64,000 nucleotides of DNA from Parietichytrium sp. I65-24A (Eukaryota; Sar; Bigyra; Thraustochytrida; Thraustochytriidae), in assembly GCA_012862575.1 (NCBI GenBank), contig BLSF01000039.1, positions 1,695-65,694 of the forward strand, in the 5' to 3' direction. Positions 21,701 through 31,323 of this stretch are shown in pieces; the first letter of the stretch is position 1; each line of letters opens with the position of its first letter. A model generated the notes under the pieces. The model made no database searches and had not been told where the DNA came from. It saw only the letters and a list, made by a program, of their open reading frames with translations. The position numbers and the translations under genes are program-made.

Positions 21701-22586
21701 ACAATGCAACATAATTCGTATTCAACAAAAAGTGACGATCTCTGCCACCTCAAACCGTTTCCATAGAATAAAAAAACGTTAGCAGAGTAAGGGCAATGTG
21801 TAAACACCTCCAACAAATTTTTCATGACTCACATATGTTTTCCTTTTCAGCTTTGCGACCGCCGTCCTTGCGCATATATTGCTGTTCTCAGTCCATTATT
21901 GACCTCTCCAATCTTGTTGGAATAATTTATCCAGAGGTCACCGGTGTCGAGGAGTGCAGCGTGAACAAATCCTATCGACAGTTAGGGTAAAAGCCTAATC
22001 CAGTAACGCCCAACTTTGCGGAACTATTTTACCTATGCGGAACACGTAACTAAACCCTCCTGTGTTGCCTACTAGTTAATGGTGTATGTGTCTAGCAGTC
22101 CTTCGCCAGCCTGGTTCAAGTGCATCTACGCTACAATCCTATTATAATACCCTATTCTATTGTCTACCCATTTCGTTATACCTTCTGCTGACACACGAGC
22201 AACATTTCCCGATACACCCTACTTGCGTTTAGACCGAAACATTAGGCTCTTCTCGGGTAGGATGAGCGAGAATGACTTGGAGAGGGCTGGAAGCTATCTC
22301 ACGCCCTACTTAATTCAAACTACTAAGAGTGTGTTGTGCACTTGTAGTACTCTCTCCTATTCCAGTCGGTATAATAATCAGCTGCTGGGGAACAGCAAAA
22401 CCCGTTACAAATATCTGTCCGCGAAGCGTGAAACGGTCCTCGAATGTGCGAGTACGGTACGCATTAAACGAATCGGTAGTCACAGACTGCTGAGGTTTTG
22501 TGTAGTCTAACGTAACGCGCAAAGAGGAGATACGCCTTGCTGGTGAGCAGACGGAAGCAAGGGAAGAAGGGAAGAAGAGACGGAGG
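21701..22586. other. Intergenic, no gene seen
   Basis: This holds the tubulin 3' UTR and the promoter/5' UTR of the prolyl hydroxylase. A frame open through 22160-22510 has no recognisable features. Confidence 0.55.
21767..21772 (+). terminator. Possible polyadenylation signal of beta-tubulin
   Basis: AATAAA lies 66 bases after the beta-tubulin stop codon. The position fits, but cleavage-signal use in this lineage is unknown. Confidence 0.35.
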
Positions 22587-23802
22587 ATGGGGAAAGCCAA
22601 GGCAAAAGCGCCTCTGGGGAAGCCACTGGCGCCGACGGAGAAAGCACCTGGTTCGGGCAAGGCGTGGGTGTACGCGGTGGCTGCGGTTGGAGTCGCGGCA
22701 ATTGCGGTAATTTCAGGCTTGGCGGGGGACTTGGGAAGCGGCGGGTCGTCCAGCTCAGGCCAACCTGCGAGACGGTTGACGAGGAATGAGATTCGCGAAA
22801 GGGCAAAGTCGCTGCCGTGCGCGAACAGGCATAGCGATGAGGATTGTCACTCGTTTGCCAGTGCTGGGCACTGTGAGCATGCGCCTGGGTGGATGGCTGT
22901 GTTCTGCGCGGCGAGCTGCGATTATTGCGAGCTGATGAACCCTGAAGTACGCTGCGATGCAGACCGGATTGGTTACGTCAATGAGGACGTCTGGGTGCCT
23001 GGAAGCGTGGACAAGCTCTTTGAAACCCTCCCGGAGAGGTTCCCGCAGTACAATATCACCTTTCTATCTCGCCCTCCGGAAGGACCGTGGGTAGCCAAGT
23101 TCCACAACTTTATCAACGACGAAGAAATCGATGCTCTCATTGACCAATCTGATGGCAATCTGCGCCGCAGTACCGATCAAGGGGGATTTGACGATGATGG
23201 CGTTCAGCAGCAAGTCACCAGCAAGGGACGTACCAGCATGAACGCTTGGTGTATGGGCGAATGCGAAAATCACCCGCTCATTAAAGGTGTTTCTCATCGC
23301 ATCTCGGAGGTAACGAATGTCCCTGAAGAAAATTTCGAAAATTTTCAGATATTGAGGTACGAAACCACGCAGCAGTACGTGCGCCATCACGACTCTAGCG
23401 CAAGTGACAACGAGCTGCTCTCCGGTCCTCGAATCCTCACGTTCTACCTCTATCTGTCGGATGTGGAGGAAGGAGGTGGTACCCAATTCACCGATCTCAA
23501 ACCACCTTTGACCAACATGCCTGAGAAGGGTTCTGCAATTCTGTGGCCATCCGTTCTGAACGAAGACCCTACGGTCATCGACGGCCGGACACATCACGCC
23601 GCACTCCCGGTGGTGAAAGGAGTCAAATTTGGCGCGAATCACTGGATTCATCTTCGAAAGTAAGTCTCCCTTGTTCTGACCAATTCGTCCTGTGTTGCAT
23701 TCTAACCTCGCGTTCTCGTTGTCTGTTTTTTTTTTTTTCTTGTTCTGCAGTTACCGAACTCCAAACCTTCACGGGTGCACCGGTTCTTTCACGGAGGACT
23801 AA
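22587..23802 (+). CDS. Prolyl 4-hydroxylase with ShKT domain (ER type II membrane)
   Basis: Exon 1 22587-23659, GTAAGT donor, 91-bp intron with a T-rich tract and CTGCAG acceptor, exon 2 23751-23802; 374 residues. A short N-terminal tail, then a signal anchor (WVYAVAAVGVAAIAVISGLAG). Then a six-Cys ShKT module (about residues 78-114, CANRHSDEDCHSF...CDYC). The 2-oxoglutarate/Fe(II) dioxygenase domain follows, with H267-x-D269 in YVRHHDSS, distal H337 in THHAALPV, and a 2-oxoglutarate Lys in KGVKFG. The last exon supplies NYRTPNLHGCTGSFTED, the C-terminus typical of plant and algal P4H, confirming the splice. The role is hydroxylation of prolines in secreted or wall glycoproteins within the ER/Golgi. 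Confidence 0.95.
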
Positions 23803-24051
23803 TGTTCAGGCTCTTCTTTCTCGCGACGATGGAATGGAGCATCTAGTTTCTAGTGAACATATTCAAGTACACATTCTTACCCTACATTTTCCGGCTCGTC
23901 GAAGTCTCGTCCGTCGAATCGATTTTTCTTTTTCTCCATTTTTTATTTTGGTAAACACCCGTCAGTCAGTTCAAATTCATAGTTTGGATTTTGCATGTGA
24001 GAGAGTTGTGTTCTGAAGAGTCAAGAATAGTTATATAAAACAACAGTGTTC

Positions 24052-24057
24052 AATAAA
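24052..24057 (+). terminator. Possible polyadenylation signal of the prolyl hydroxylase
   Basis: AATAAA about 250 bases after the stop and only 15 bases before the end of the convergent coiled-coil gene. Confidence 0.3.
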
Positions 24058-24071
24058 AAGGTAGCTCGCTG

Positions 24072-25756
24072 TTACGCGGCCTGCTTTCTCCTCGCCTGCT
24101 TCAAAAGCGACTTCAAGCCATGCCTGTTTTTAATTTTCCCGTCGCGTTTTGAAAGCTTTGCGCGTAGCGAACTTGGAAGCGTAGGACGAAGACCCGGTTC
24201 ACCGTCCTTCCACATGCCCAGCTCGCCATCTGAAGTGTATGCCAGGCCACGAAAGCCCCGCTCTTCATCCCAGCGAGAGTTCATCGGAGACGCTTTGCCT
24301 TGACGCGCTTCCTCAATACTTATCTCATCGTAGAGAACGTTGATTTCCTTTTCGAGGACCAGCTTCCGTGGAGATTGCTTTTTCTCAAGGGAATGCTCCT
24401 TTATTTTGGACCGAATCTCCGCTTCCAGCTCTTCGATGTCTCGGGTTTTCACGTTTCCAGACCCAGCTTCTTTAGTTAAGGACTTGTACCGTGCGAGGAT
24501 TCCATCTAGCACCATCTGCGAATGGTCAACTAAAACTTTCGGTTTACGATAGAGCAGCAAAAGCTGCTTGAGCTGACCCTCCAGGGCATAAAGCTCGGGA
24601 CTTTTAAAGCCACGAGGGATCATGTCATCTAATCTCTCAAGTACCGCTTTTGCTTGCAGCGCCAAGCTATTCTGAACTTCAACGCGAGCGCGTCTCTCCT
24701 CCAGCTCGGCAAGCATGATCCTTGCCCGGAGATCTTCTTCTCTTTGACGCTGATCTCGAGCTTTCTTTGCGTCTACCTTCATGTGCGCAATCGCCATGGC
24801 TTTGTTCAGAGCACTGTTTCTCTTGTTGAGAAACACCTTGCGTTTCTCGGACTTGATCTCCTGGTTGCTTTTGAACTCTTGATCCTCCGAGAGCTTCTGA
24901 CATAGTTCCCGCAGCACTGTGTTGTGTTTGTTCGCTCTATCTTCCAAATCCCGAACCCTACTGCTCAGGCTCCCGGTTGCTGCCTCAGTGAGGCCCTCAC
25001 GTCCGTCCTGCGCCACGTTTCTAATCGTTGCATCGCTGGTGCTTGGCAAACTTCTATCACCAATTTCCTCGTCGTGGAACTCTGGAGCAGCAAACATGGC
25101 CTCGTCGCCCCCATCAACTTGCGCAAAAGGGTCGCTGTGAGGGACAAGTTCTTGTTCGCCCGATGCCGCAATGGATTCAACTCCAACCTCTTGTCGAACG
25201 TTGGAGTCGCTTTGATGAGTGCGCTCAGGAGCAAAGGAAGAGTCGTTTTCTTTCACCAACGCGCGTTATCGCCAGTGTTGCTTTCCGGGTCATTCGAAAG
25301 CATGGCTTGAGAAGACTTTCTTCTCAGACTCTTCGTCAGTGGCCCTCGCGAGTTGTCAATGGTTCTCGAACTCCTCTTCGCAACATTTCTAAAGTACTCT
25401 GGCGCGCTATTCATCTGCCGCAGCCGCCGAACGGCATCCACTACCGAGCCTGCAGCATACTCCTCTCCGTACGCTTCCTGAACGAAACAAGCTTTGTCTG
25501 CCGTGCCAGAGAGCCAATCTAGGACTGTCACAAGATTTTCTTCCTGTTTGCCCTTTCTCTTCTCATTCGTGACAACTTGCGGCTCCCCTCCGTCGGGCGT
25601 TGTCTCAAACTCTGTCTCAGGCACTATCTCGGGCTCTATCTCGGGCTCTGCTGAAGGTTTTTGGTTGCCTCTGTCTTGCGCCGTAGCCTCAATTTCACCA
25701 GACTCGTCAGGCCGGTCTACCTCACGCGTGCCGTTGCCTTCCGCAAGAGCGGACAT
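24072..25756 (-). CDS. Coiled-coil protein, probably two exons
   Basis: Two adjacent minus-strand frames appear to form one gene. The first runs from ATG at 25756 (MSALAEGNGT) and is acidic and Glu/Pro-rich. The second (to 24072, ending KQARRKQAA) is a long charged coiled coil. They are offset by one base. A 47-base intron (25256-25210, GTGAAAG ... ATCAAAG, with a CT-rich tract) would join them in phase as ARC-DSNVRQEV, giving about 545 residues; this is my inference. The coiled-coil core includes RVRDLEDRANKHNTVLREL and ELEERRARVEVQNSLALQAK. I recognise no family. It may be a structural or adaptor protein. Convergent with the prolyl hydroxylase. Confidence 0.6.
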
Positions 25757-26916
25757 GTCGACCTTACAGCCCGAGACACGCCAATGCGCATCGTTACGAC
25801 GCCCGCCTCACTGGCGCTGCAAGCTGACTCGTCTCGGGGCTGAACAGGAGGCTGTTCTCTTGAAATCGACTTCCAAAGTCAGCTTAACGAGCAGGCCTGA
25901 ACGAACCTTATTCTGAATTCTGAATTCTGAATTCTGAATGCTCGTGAACGGCCGCCTTCAAGCCTCTGGATGTTCTGCTTGCGTTCGGCTTTGCTTCGTG
26001 TTTTCTTAACCCTCCACTGTCGCTGCCACCATCTCTTTGACTGGATGGTTTGTTTCATGAGCACTATGATCTATGATCACTTGTTCATACACATCGCGAA
26101 AAAGATCCGTTCGCATTTTTTGGCACGGCGCTCTACCCTGACCCAAACGAAGCTAAACCTAACCAAGCTCAACTTCTGCGGAACCCTTGCGCTCTAGGGC
26201 AAGGGTTTTCGGAATAGTTCTCTCATCGCTACTTAGTTAATGCAATGGATAACAATAACATTATGGTCCATCCTCCACCCACAATCTAACTTGTTCCTTA
26301 TCACTTCACAATACACCCAACTCAGTTTTTACCTTATCTGCATCCCTTAGTCCTATACATGCTGGTCGACATAACCAAACAGCCGGAGACTCCTACCAAT
26401 CGTCCATCACAAACACTAATCCTCCACTCGTCACGAACACCCTTTCGTGATGTTCTATCCACCCATCTAACCCCCGAGTAGCACTCCCTGGACCAGTGGT
26501 GCCCATTCCTCAGTAAGCATCCATACCCTCACCTACCCCATCCCCCTAGCCTTCCTCCCCACTACCTCTTCAACTAGCCCCCGAGCGAGTGGCGCTGCGA
26601 CCTTACCCGCAATCCCCACCCCCCTCTACGACCTTGCCCATAAGCCCCTCAATACCCATCGGCCTAAGCCCAAGCGAGTAGCCCGTATCGCGTAGCGCCG
26701 GATAAGACCGGCGTGGGTGGGGGTGGTAGCGCTCGACTACGCCCGCCGGTAGGAGGCGCCAACACAGAGAGTTAGTTGTGTGGTGCTAAGTGAGTGACTG
26801 AGTGAGTGATTGGAGTGCGAAGGAGGAAGGAAAGAAGGGAAGAAGGGAAGCGAGAGCGACCAAGGGACCAGGAGACCAGGAGCGCGGAGCAGTCAGAACC
26901 AAAGAGGTAAAGAAAG
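25757..26916. other. Intergenic, no gene seen
   Basis: A divergent promoter region between the coiled-coil gene and eL33. It contains tandem TGAATTCT units at 25911-25939, a C-rich stretch (26450-26650) and a GC-rich segment directly before the eL33 leader. No coding sequence is seen. Confidence 0.55.
25911..25939. repeat. (TGAATTCT)n tandem with GAATTC core
   Basis: Three and a half 8-bp units. The same palindromic TTCTGAATTCAGAA family occurs at about 12681, 16576, 17384, 54254 and 54594. Confidence 0.85.
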
Positions 26917-27615
26917 ATGCCAGGCGGTCACGTTGGATTCCAGGGAGCGGCGCTGAAGGCCAACCCAAAGCAGAAGCTGAGGAAGTGCGGAGAGGAGAAG
27001 GCATTCAGCTCCAGCAAGACCCCTGCGAGGTTGTGGGTCAAGGCCAAGTTCATGGGATTCCAGCGCGGAAAGAGCGTGCAGAACATGAACACCGCCCTGG
27101 TCAAGGTTAAGGACCTCTCCAACAAGGACGACACCCCTTTCTACGTGGGCAAGAGGATAGTTTACATCTACAAGGCGGCGAAGCCTGATGCTCGCGGAAG
27201 CAAGGTTCGCACTATCTGGGGCAAGATCACCCGCCCACACGGAAACAGCGGTGTTGTGCGCGCTCAGTTCAAGAGAAACCTTCCTGGACAGGTACGTTGA
27301 TGATTTCGTGCGCTGCGCACGCGGGACGGACGGTGGGTTGGGTGCCGGTAGGGTTGCTTAGAAAGACTCGAGCGGAGCCGGCGGGGCGATTGAGTGCGAC
27401 GCTGCTTTGCGGCTCGTGCGATTCAGCTTCCTCTTTGCTTTGGCGAGTCGGTATTTGCTTTGCGCGTTTTTTTGTTTTGTTGTTGTTGAACGGGTTGGAT
27501 TTTGTTTTTGCGATTTCGACGAAGGGCTTTTTTACTAATAATTTTTTGTTTGACTCGCGTTTAACAGGCAATTGGCAAAAACCTTCGTGTAATGCTTTAC
27601 CCAAGTAGCATCTAA
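26917..27615 (+). CDS. RPL35A: 60S ribosomal protein eL33 (L35A)
   Basis: Exon 1 26917-27291, GTACGT donor, 276-bp intron, exon 2 27568-27615 (AIGKNLRVMLYPSSI, stop); 140 residues. The body matches eL33: RLWVKAKFMGFQRGKSVQN, FYVGKRIVYIYKA, RGSKVRTIWGKITRPHGNSG, VVRAQFKRNLPGQ, and the invariant C-terminus RVMLYPS. Known eL33 proteins are about 105-115 residues, so the first 30 or so (MPGGHVGFQGAALKANPKQK...) are an extra N-terminal extension. No in-frame ATG near the canonical start is an obvious alternative, so the extension is probably real. It is part of the large ribosomal subunit. A long intron separates off a 48-base last exon. Confidence 0.96.
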
Positions 27616-28792
27616 ACACAATATTTCATACGTTCCTGACTCTTTTTCCCAACAACATCCTTCATTTTTCCGCTTTGCCCCAAGCTTTTTTTCTTTTCGA
27701 AACGGTTGGCACACGAATCCGTTTCACGCCACGTTCGACAAACAAAGCGAGTAACCCCGTCATGCGAAAGAGCACTGGAATACCAGTCCTCTTGCTCGAC
27801 AACCATCAGAGGGCCCGCTGCATTGAAGGAATCTCATCCTCGGTCCCGATGATACTAAAAATTCGAACACGCGATGAATAAAACAAAGACCATATTCGGG
27901 GGCGCTAGCCGGATACCTCCCATCCAACTCACATCCCGGAAGCGAGCCGCGCAGAGCAGATGCAGACGGAACCCACCAAGCTCATCCAAGCTCTCATTCG
28001 CGAGGAATCGGTGCACGTTTCGCACTTGCATCAAACACCTCACTTTTTCACATTTTTCACATTTCCCACTTGCAAGAATGGACCCCGTAGCACTAGTCCA
28101 CCCAGCATGAAGTAGCTATCTCGTAGCTATCCCTGAAGAAGGAATGCAGGTGAATGAATGTGTTCGAATCTGTGACACATTGCGACGGAGTTTCAAGAGT
28201 TTCAAGAGGCCTTGCGCTTCTAAAATAGGAGTGGCGGCGGCCCGTGGCGGAAGGAAGGAAGAAACAAACAAACAAACAAAGAAAGAGGCGAGACATTCCA
28301 CGAGGCACTCTCTCGCGAGAACTAGAGCCGCCGAGCTTCGAGCTCCGAGCTTCAGTCCACGTGTTTTGTCCAAGTTGAGGGGCCGGCTTGGCACTGAAGC
28401 GACGGGTTTAAAGTTTGCAAAAGCATCGGCGGCTCGGGTCAACGCGGTGGAAGACGCAGCGAGAGGGAAGGCCAGAGTGGGCGCCGAGGCAAAGACCCGA
28501 AGAGTCGGACATTTGGAGACTTGTCTTGATGTGGCGCTGGCCAACGGTGTTTCGGGTCGTGGTTTTAGTTGAAAGTTGCGCTTCGGGATCGAGCGGAAGC
28601 AAATTGCTTTACTTTGGTTTGGATAGATACACGGAGGGATTGGAGACGCATCTTGACCTGGTCTAGTTCCCGCTGCCGTTCCAAGCGGACGGTGAGCGCG
28701 GAGGGGGTAAAATAGTTCTCCCACTACTTCTGGGAGGTTGGAGGAGTGCTTGAGGGAGACAGACAGCTCAACACGGTCGACGCATTTTAACT
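27616..28792. other. Intergenic, no gene seen
   Basis: eL33 3' UTR and USP promoter. The stretch 28116-28724 is open on both strands but shows only Ala/Ser/Arg-rich translations without domains, so I do not call a gene. It contains a short AAACA run at 28261-28282. Confidence 0.5.
27877..27882 (+). terminator. Possible polyadenylation signal of eL33
   Basis: AATAAA 262 bases after the eL33 stop. The position is rather far, so support is weak. Confidence 0.25.
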
Positions 28793-30952
28793 ATGGGATC
28801 TCATTGCGAGCACGTCGCCGAATCGGCCCTTGGAAACGATCTCCAGGAGATCACAGCCTTCTGGCAAAGAGTCCGAGCCCTTGCGAGCGATCCTGAGAGC
28901 TCCGCCAAACGACTTCTCCGACATGAGGATGGGTCGCCTTCCCGCTTGTATCCGAGTATGAGCGAGCAGCCATCAATCCCAGATTACTTTAACGATGCGA
29001 CCTGCTTGGAATGTCTATCCTGCGGCCAGAATCTTGGTAATGGTGGTTCAAAACGAAGCACGCGGAGAAATTCCCGCGCCGGGACGGAGCAACCTCCGCG
29101 TTTGTATTGCCCAAACTGCTTCAGTTCCGGCAAAGTTTTGGCGATTCATACCGGCTTGCTGCATGTGTTCTGTTGTGTATGCGACTCCATCGTGTTTGAT
29201 CCAGAGTTTGACGCTTCTAGATGCCATGCGTTGCTTAGTGTGCAGAGCAAAGGCTCTCTCGTCCGCTCACTGGATTATAAAGTCGCTGCCTTGGAGCCTG
29301 GAGTTGGACTCCGTGGCTTGTGCAATTTGGGAAACACGTGCTACATGAATGCAGTGCTGCAAGTCCTTGGGCAAGTGGTACGAATTCGTGACTATTATCT
29401 CAGTGAGGCTCACAATTCGAACTGTAAACTAGCGAGTCATGTCCGCGGTACTTCTGAGTGCTTGGATTTGCAGTCCAAGCTACTACAGGTGCTTCGCCGC
29501 GCGCGCTCTGACTCCTCTCGCAGTGGGCCTCGAACAAAGTCTCCGCTCTTGCGTGACTCGAGCGAATCGTCCGACTCCAGGAAAAGGAAGAGGCCAGTCG
29601 TTGGTGCTATTAAAAGCTGGGAACAAGAGCGCGAAAGCTCCTTCCTCTGTCGCTATGCCAATACGTGGCAGCGCCCTTGGTGCCCTCAGCACTTTTTACT
29701 CCAAGGTGCTGGCGCCCTCGGCATGCAGCTCAATGAAGTGTCGTCGAGCACCGAAGTGTCCAAGGACAGGGTAAAGCGCGAGGACCCGGCAGACACGCCT
29801 GAAGATGGCACTGATGCTTCGCCATCGTCATCAGTACCGGCAACCTTGGAAAACGGCTGCATTGCTTGTGAACTTGAGCTTTTCGTGAAGGACCTCTACA
29901 CGGGCACGAACGCACGACAGCCTTTGGCCCTCAACCATTTTTTATACTCAACGTGGCAAAACGCGCCATTCCTGTCAGGCTATATGCAGCAGGACGCCCA
30001 CGAGTTTTACTCGTTTGTGGTAAACTCCGCACACTCTGCGGACAATCACGACACCTCATCGACCTCCACTTCAAGCAATAGGGATGCTGACTGTTCGTGC
30101 GTTATGCACCGAACCTTTGGTGGCGTACTCTCTTCGCAAATCACGTGCAGCTCCTGCGGTGCTGTTTCCGAGTCTTTGGAGCCCTTTTTAGATGTGTCTC
30201 TTGACTGCCCTTCGGATGTACACTCGCATGCAGCCGATTCTTCTTCACATGGTCCTTCGAGACAAGGACTCGAACCGGTGGAGGAGAGCGCAGAGGAGTC
30301 AGTCGTGGACGCGGTCAACGGCCGAGTAGAGCACCAGGCCTCGTCTTCAACCGCAGTTGGCTCGAAAGAATATCCCGAGTCTGGCGCAAACTCAATGGCC
30401 AACTGCGAAGGCGAGAAGGGAGTGCAAAAGGCGTTGGGGCGCTCCCCACGAAGACACGTACCGGTACTTTCCCGCGGCTTGAGTTTTAATGCCCCTCCGG
30501 TCTCGCTGGAAACACTGCTTCACAAATTCCTTGCTCCCGAAACGCTCTCGGCCGCAGTTCAGTGTGAGAGATGCATGCGAAAGCAGGAGAATTGTTCGAA
30601 GCGATTGTACCTGAAAACTTTACCTCCGGTCTTATGCTTTCATATCAAACGATTCAAGGCTGGAACAACGCCGAGCAATGCGCAAAAATCGGATCAAGCG
30701 GTAACGTTTCCGATGACTGAGCTCGACATGAGCGAGTTTTTGCATGGCGAAGACGGAAATACGGGACCCAAGCTGTATGACCTGTGCGGAGTGATTCAAC
30801 ATTTTGGTAGCATCGATAGCGGGCATTACTTTTGCTTCATCTTGCATCGCAACGCTTGGTTCAGGTGTGATGATGTTTTCGTGCGTCGGGCGCCTGAAGC
30901 AGAAGTGCTGCAAGCTCAAGGGTACATGCTGTTCTACCAAGCCCGTGAGTAG
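28793..30952 (+). CDS. USP22: USP22/Ubp8-like ubiquitin carboxyl-terminal hydrolase
   Basis: Single exon, 719 residues. The N-terminal part (about residues 72-140) has paired Cys (CLECLSC, CPNC, CCVC) and IHTGLLHVFCCVC, the ZnF-UBP layout. The USP domain opens with GLRGLCNLGNTCYMNAVLQV (catalytic C183) and closes with HFGSIDSGHYFCF (H678) and FRCDD (acidic residue about 694). Between them are SGYMQQDAHEFY, a zinc ribbon (ITCSSC...QCERCMRK) and LPPVLCFHIKRF. The order matches USP22/Ubp8, the SAGA-complex histone H2B deubiquitinase. A low-complexity insert (about residues 230-350) and another (about 480-560) enlarge it. A SAGA role is inferred from similarity to the family; USP27X/51-like members cannot be told apart by eye. 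Confidence 0.88.
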   Translation: MGSHCEHVAESALGNDLQEITAFWQRVRALASDPESSAKRLLRHEDGSPSRLYPSMSEQPSIPDYFNDATCLECLSCGQNLGNGGSKRSTRRNSRAGTEQPPRLYCPNCFSSGKVLAIHTGLLHVFCCVCDSIVFDPEFDASRCHALLSVQSKGSLVRSLDYKVAALEPGVGLRGLCNLGNTCYMNAVLQVLGQVVRIRDYYLSEAHNSNCKLASHVRGTSECLDLQSKLLQVLRRARSDSSRSGPRTKSPLLRDSSESSDSRKRKRPVVGAIKSWEQERESSFLCRYANTWQRPWCPQHFLLQGAGALGMQLNEVSSSTEVSKDRVKREDPADTPEDGTDASPSSSVPATLENGCIACELELFVKDLYTGTNARQPLALNHFLYSTWQNAPFLSGYMQQDAHEFYSFVVNSAHSADNHDTSSTSTSSNRDADCSCVMHRTFGGVLSSQITCSSCGAVSESLEPFLDVSLDCPSDVHSHAADSSSHGPSRQGLEPVEESAEESVVDAVNGRVEHQASSSTAVGSKEYPESGANSMANCEGEKGVQKALGRSPRRHVPVLSRGLSFNAPPVSLETLLHKFLAPETLSAAVQCERCMRKQENCSKRLYLKTLPPVLCFHIKRFKAGTTPSNAQKSDQAVTFPMTELDMSEFLHGEDGNTGPKLYDLCGVIQHFGSIDSGHYFCFILHRNAWFRCDDVFVRRAPEAEVLQAQGYMLFYQARE

Positions 30953-31323
30953 CCCATCATTCCATTGGCAAATTGGGCTCGTCAAAACGTTTTTGTGCTT
31001 GAGTTCCTGAGAGAGTGTGTCCAAATTTTTGCCGCTGTTTTCGACAATCATCATCCTTCCTGAAAGGGGCATCACGGTCTTTCAGCGCAGAGGGAAGGAA
31101 TGCCGAAAGCAACTTTCTCATCAAATTTCTTCGCATTTTTAGAATGGAGTAGGGCCTTTTTTAAGTGTACCAATAACAGACGAGAAGAAATATCTATAAA
31201 ACCTACGTAACTCCGTTCTGGAGGCTCGCGTTCATGAACATCAAACTGTTTCGAACCAATGCATTTCTTCCTTTGGTCTTCATCTTTTTGTCAGGTGATA
31301 AGGATTCCTTCCAGCAGCAGCTA
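30953..31323. other. Convergent 3' intergenic region
   Basis: This separates the 3' ends of the USP gene and the nucleoporin-like gene. No gene is seen. Confidence 0.6.

Noticed and set aside
22160-22510. 116-codon frame upstream of the prolyl hydroxylase
   Set aside because: No domain or hydrophobic pattern; it lies in the likely promoter/5' UTR.
28116-28724. Overlapping long frames on both strands upstream of the USP gene
   Set aside because: Both translations are Ala/Ser/Arg-rich without domains, as expected of GC-rich non-coding DNA.
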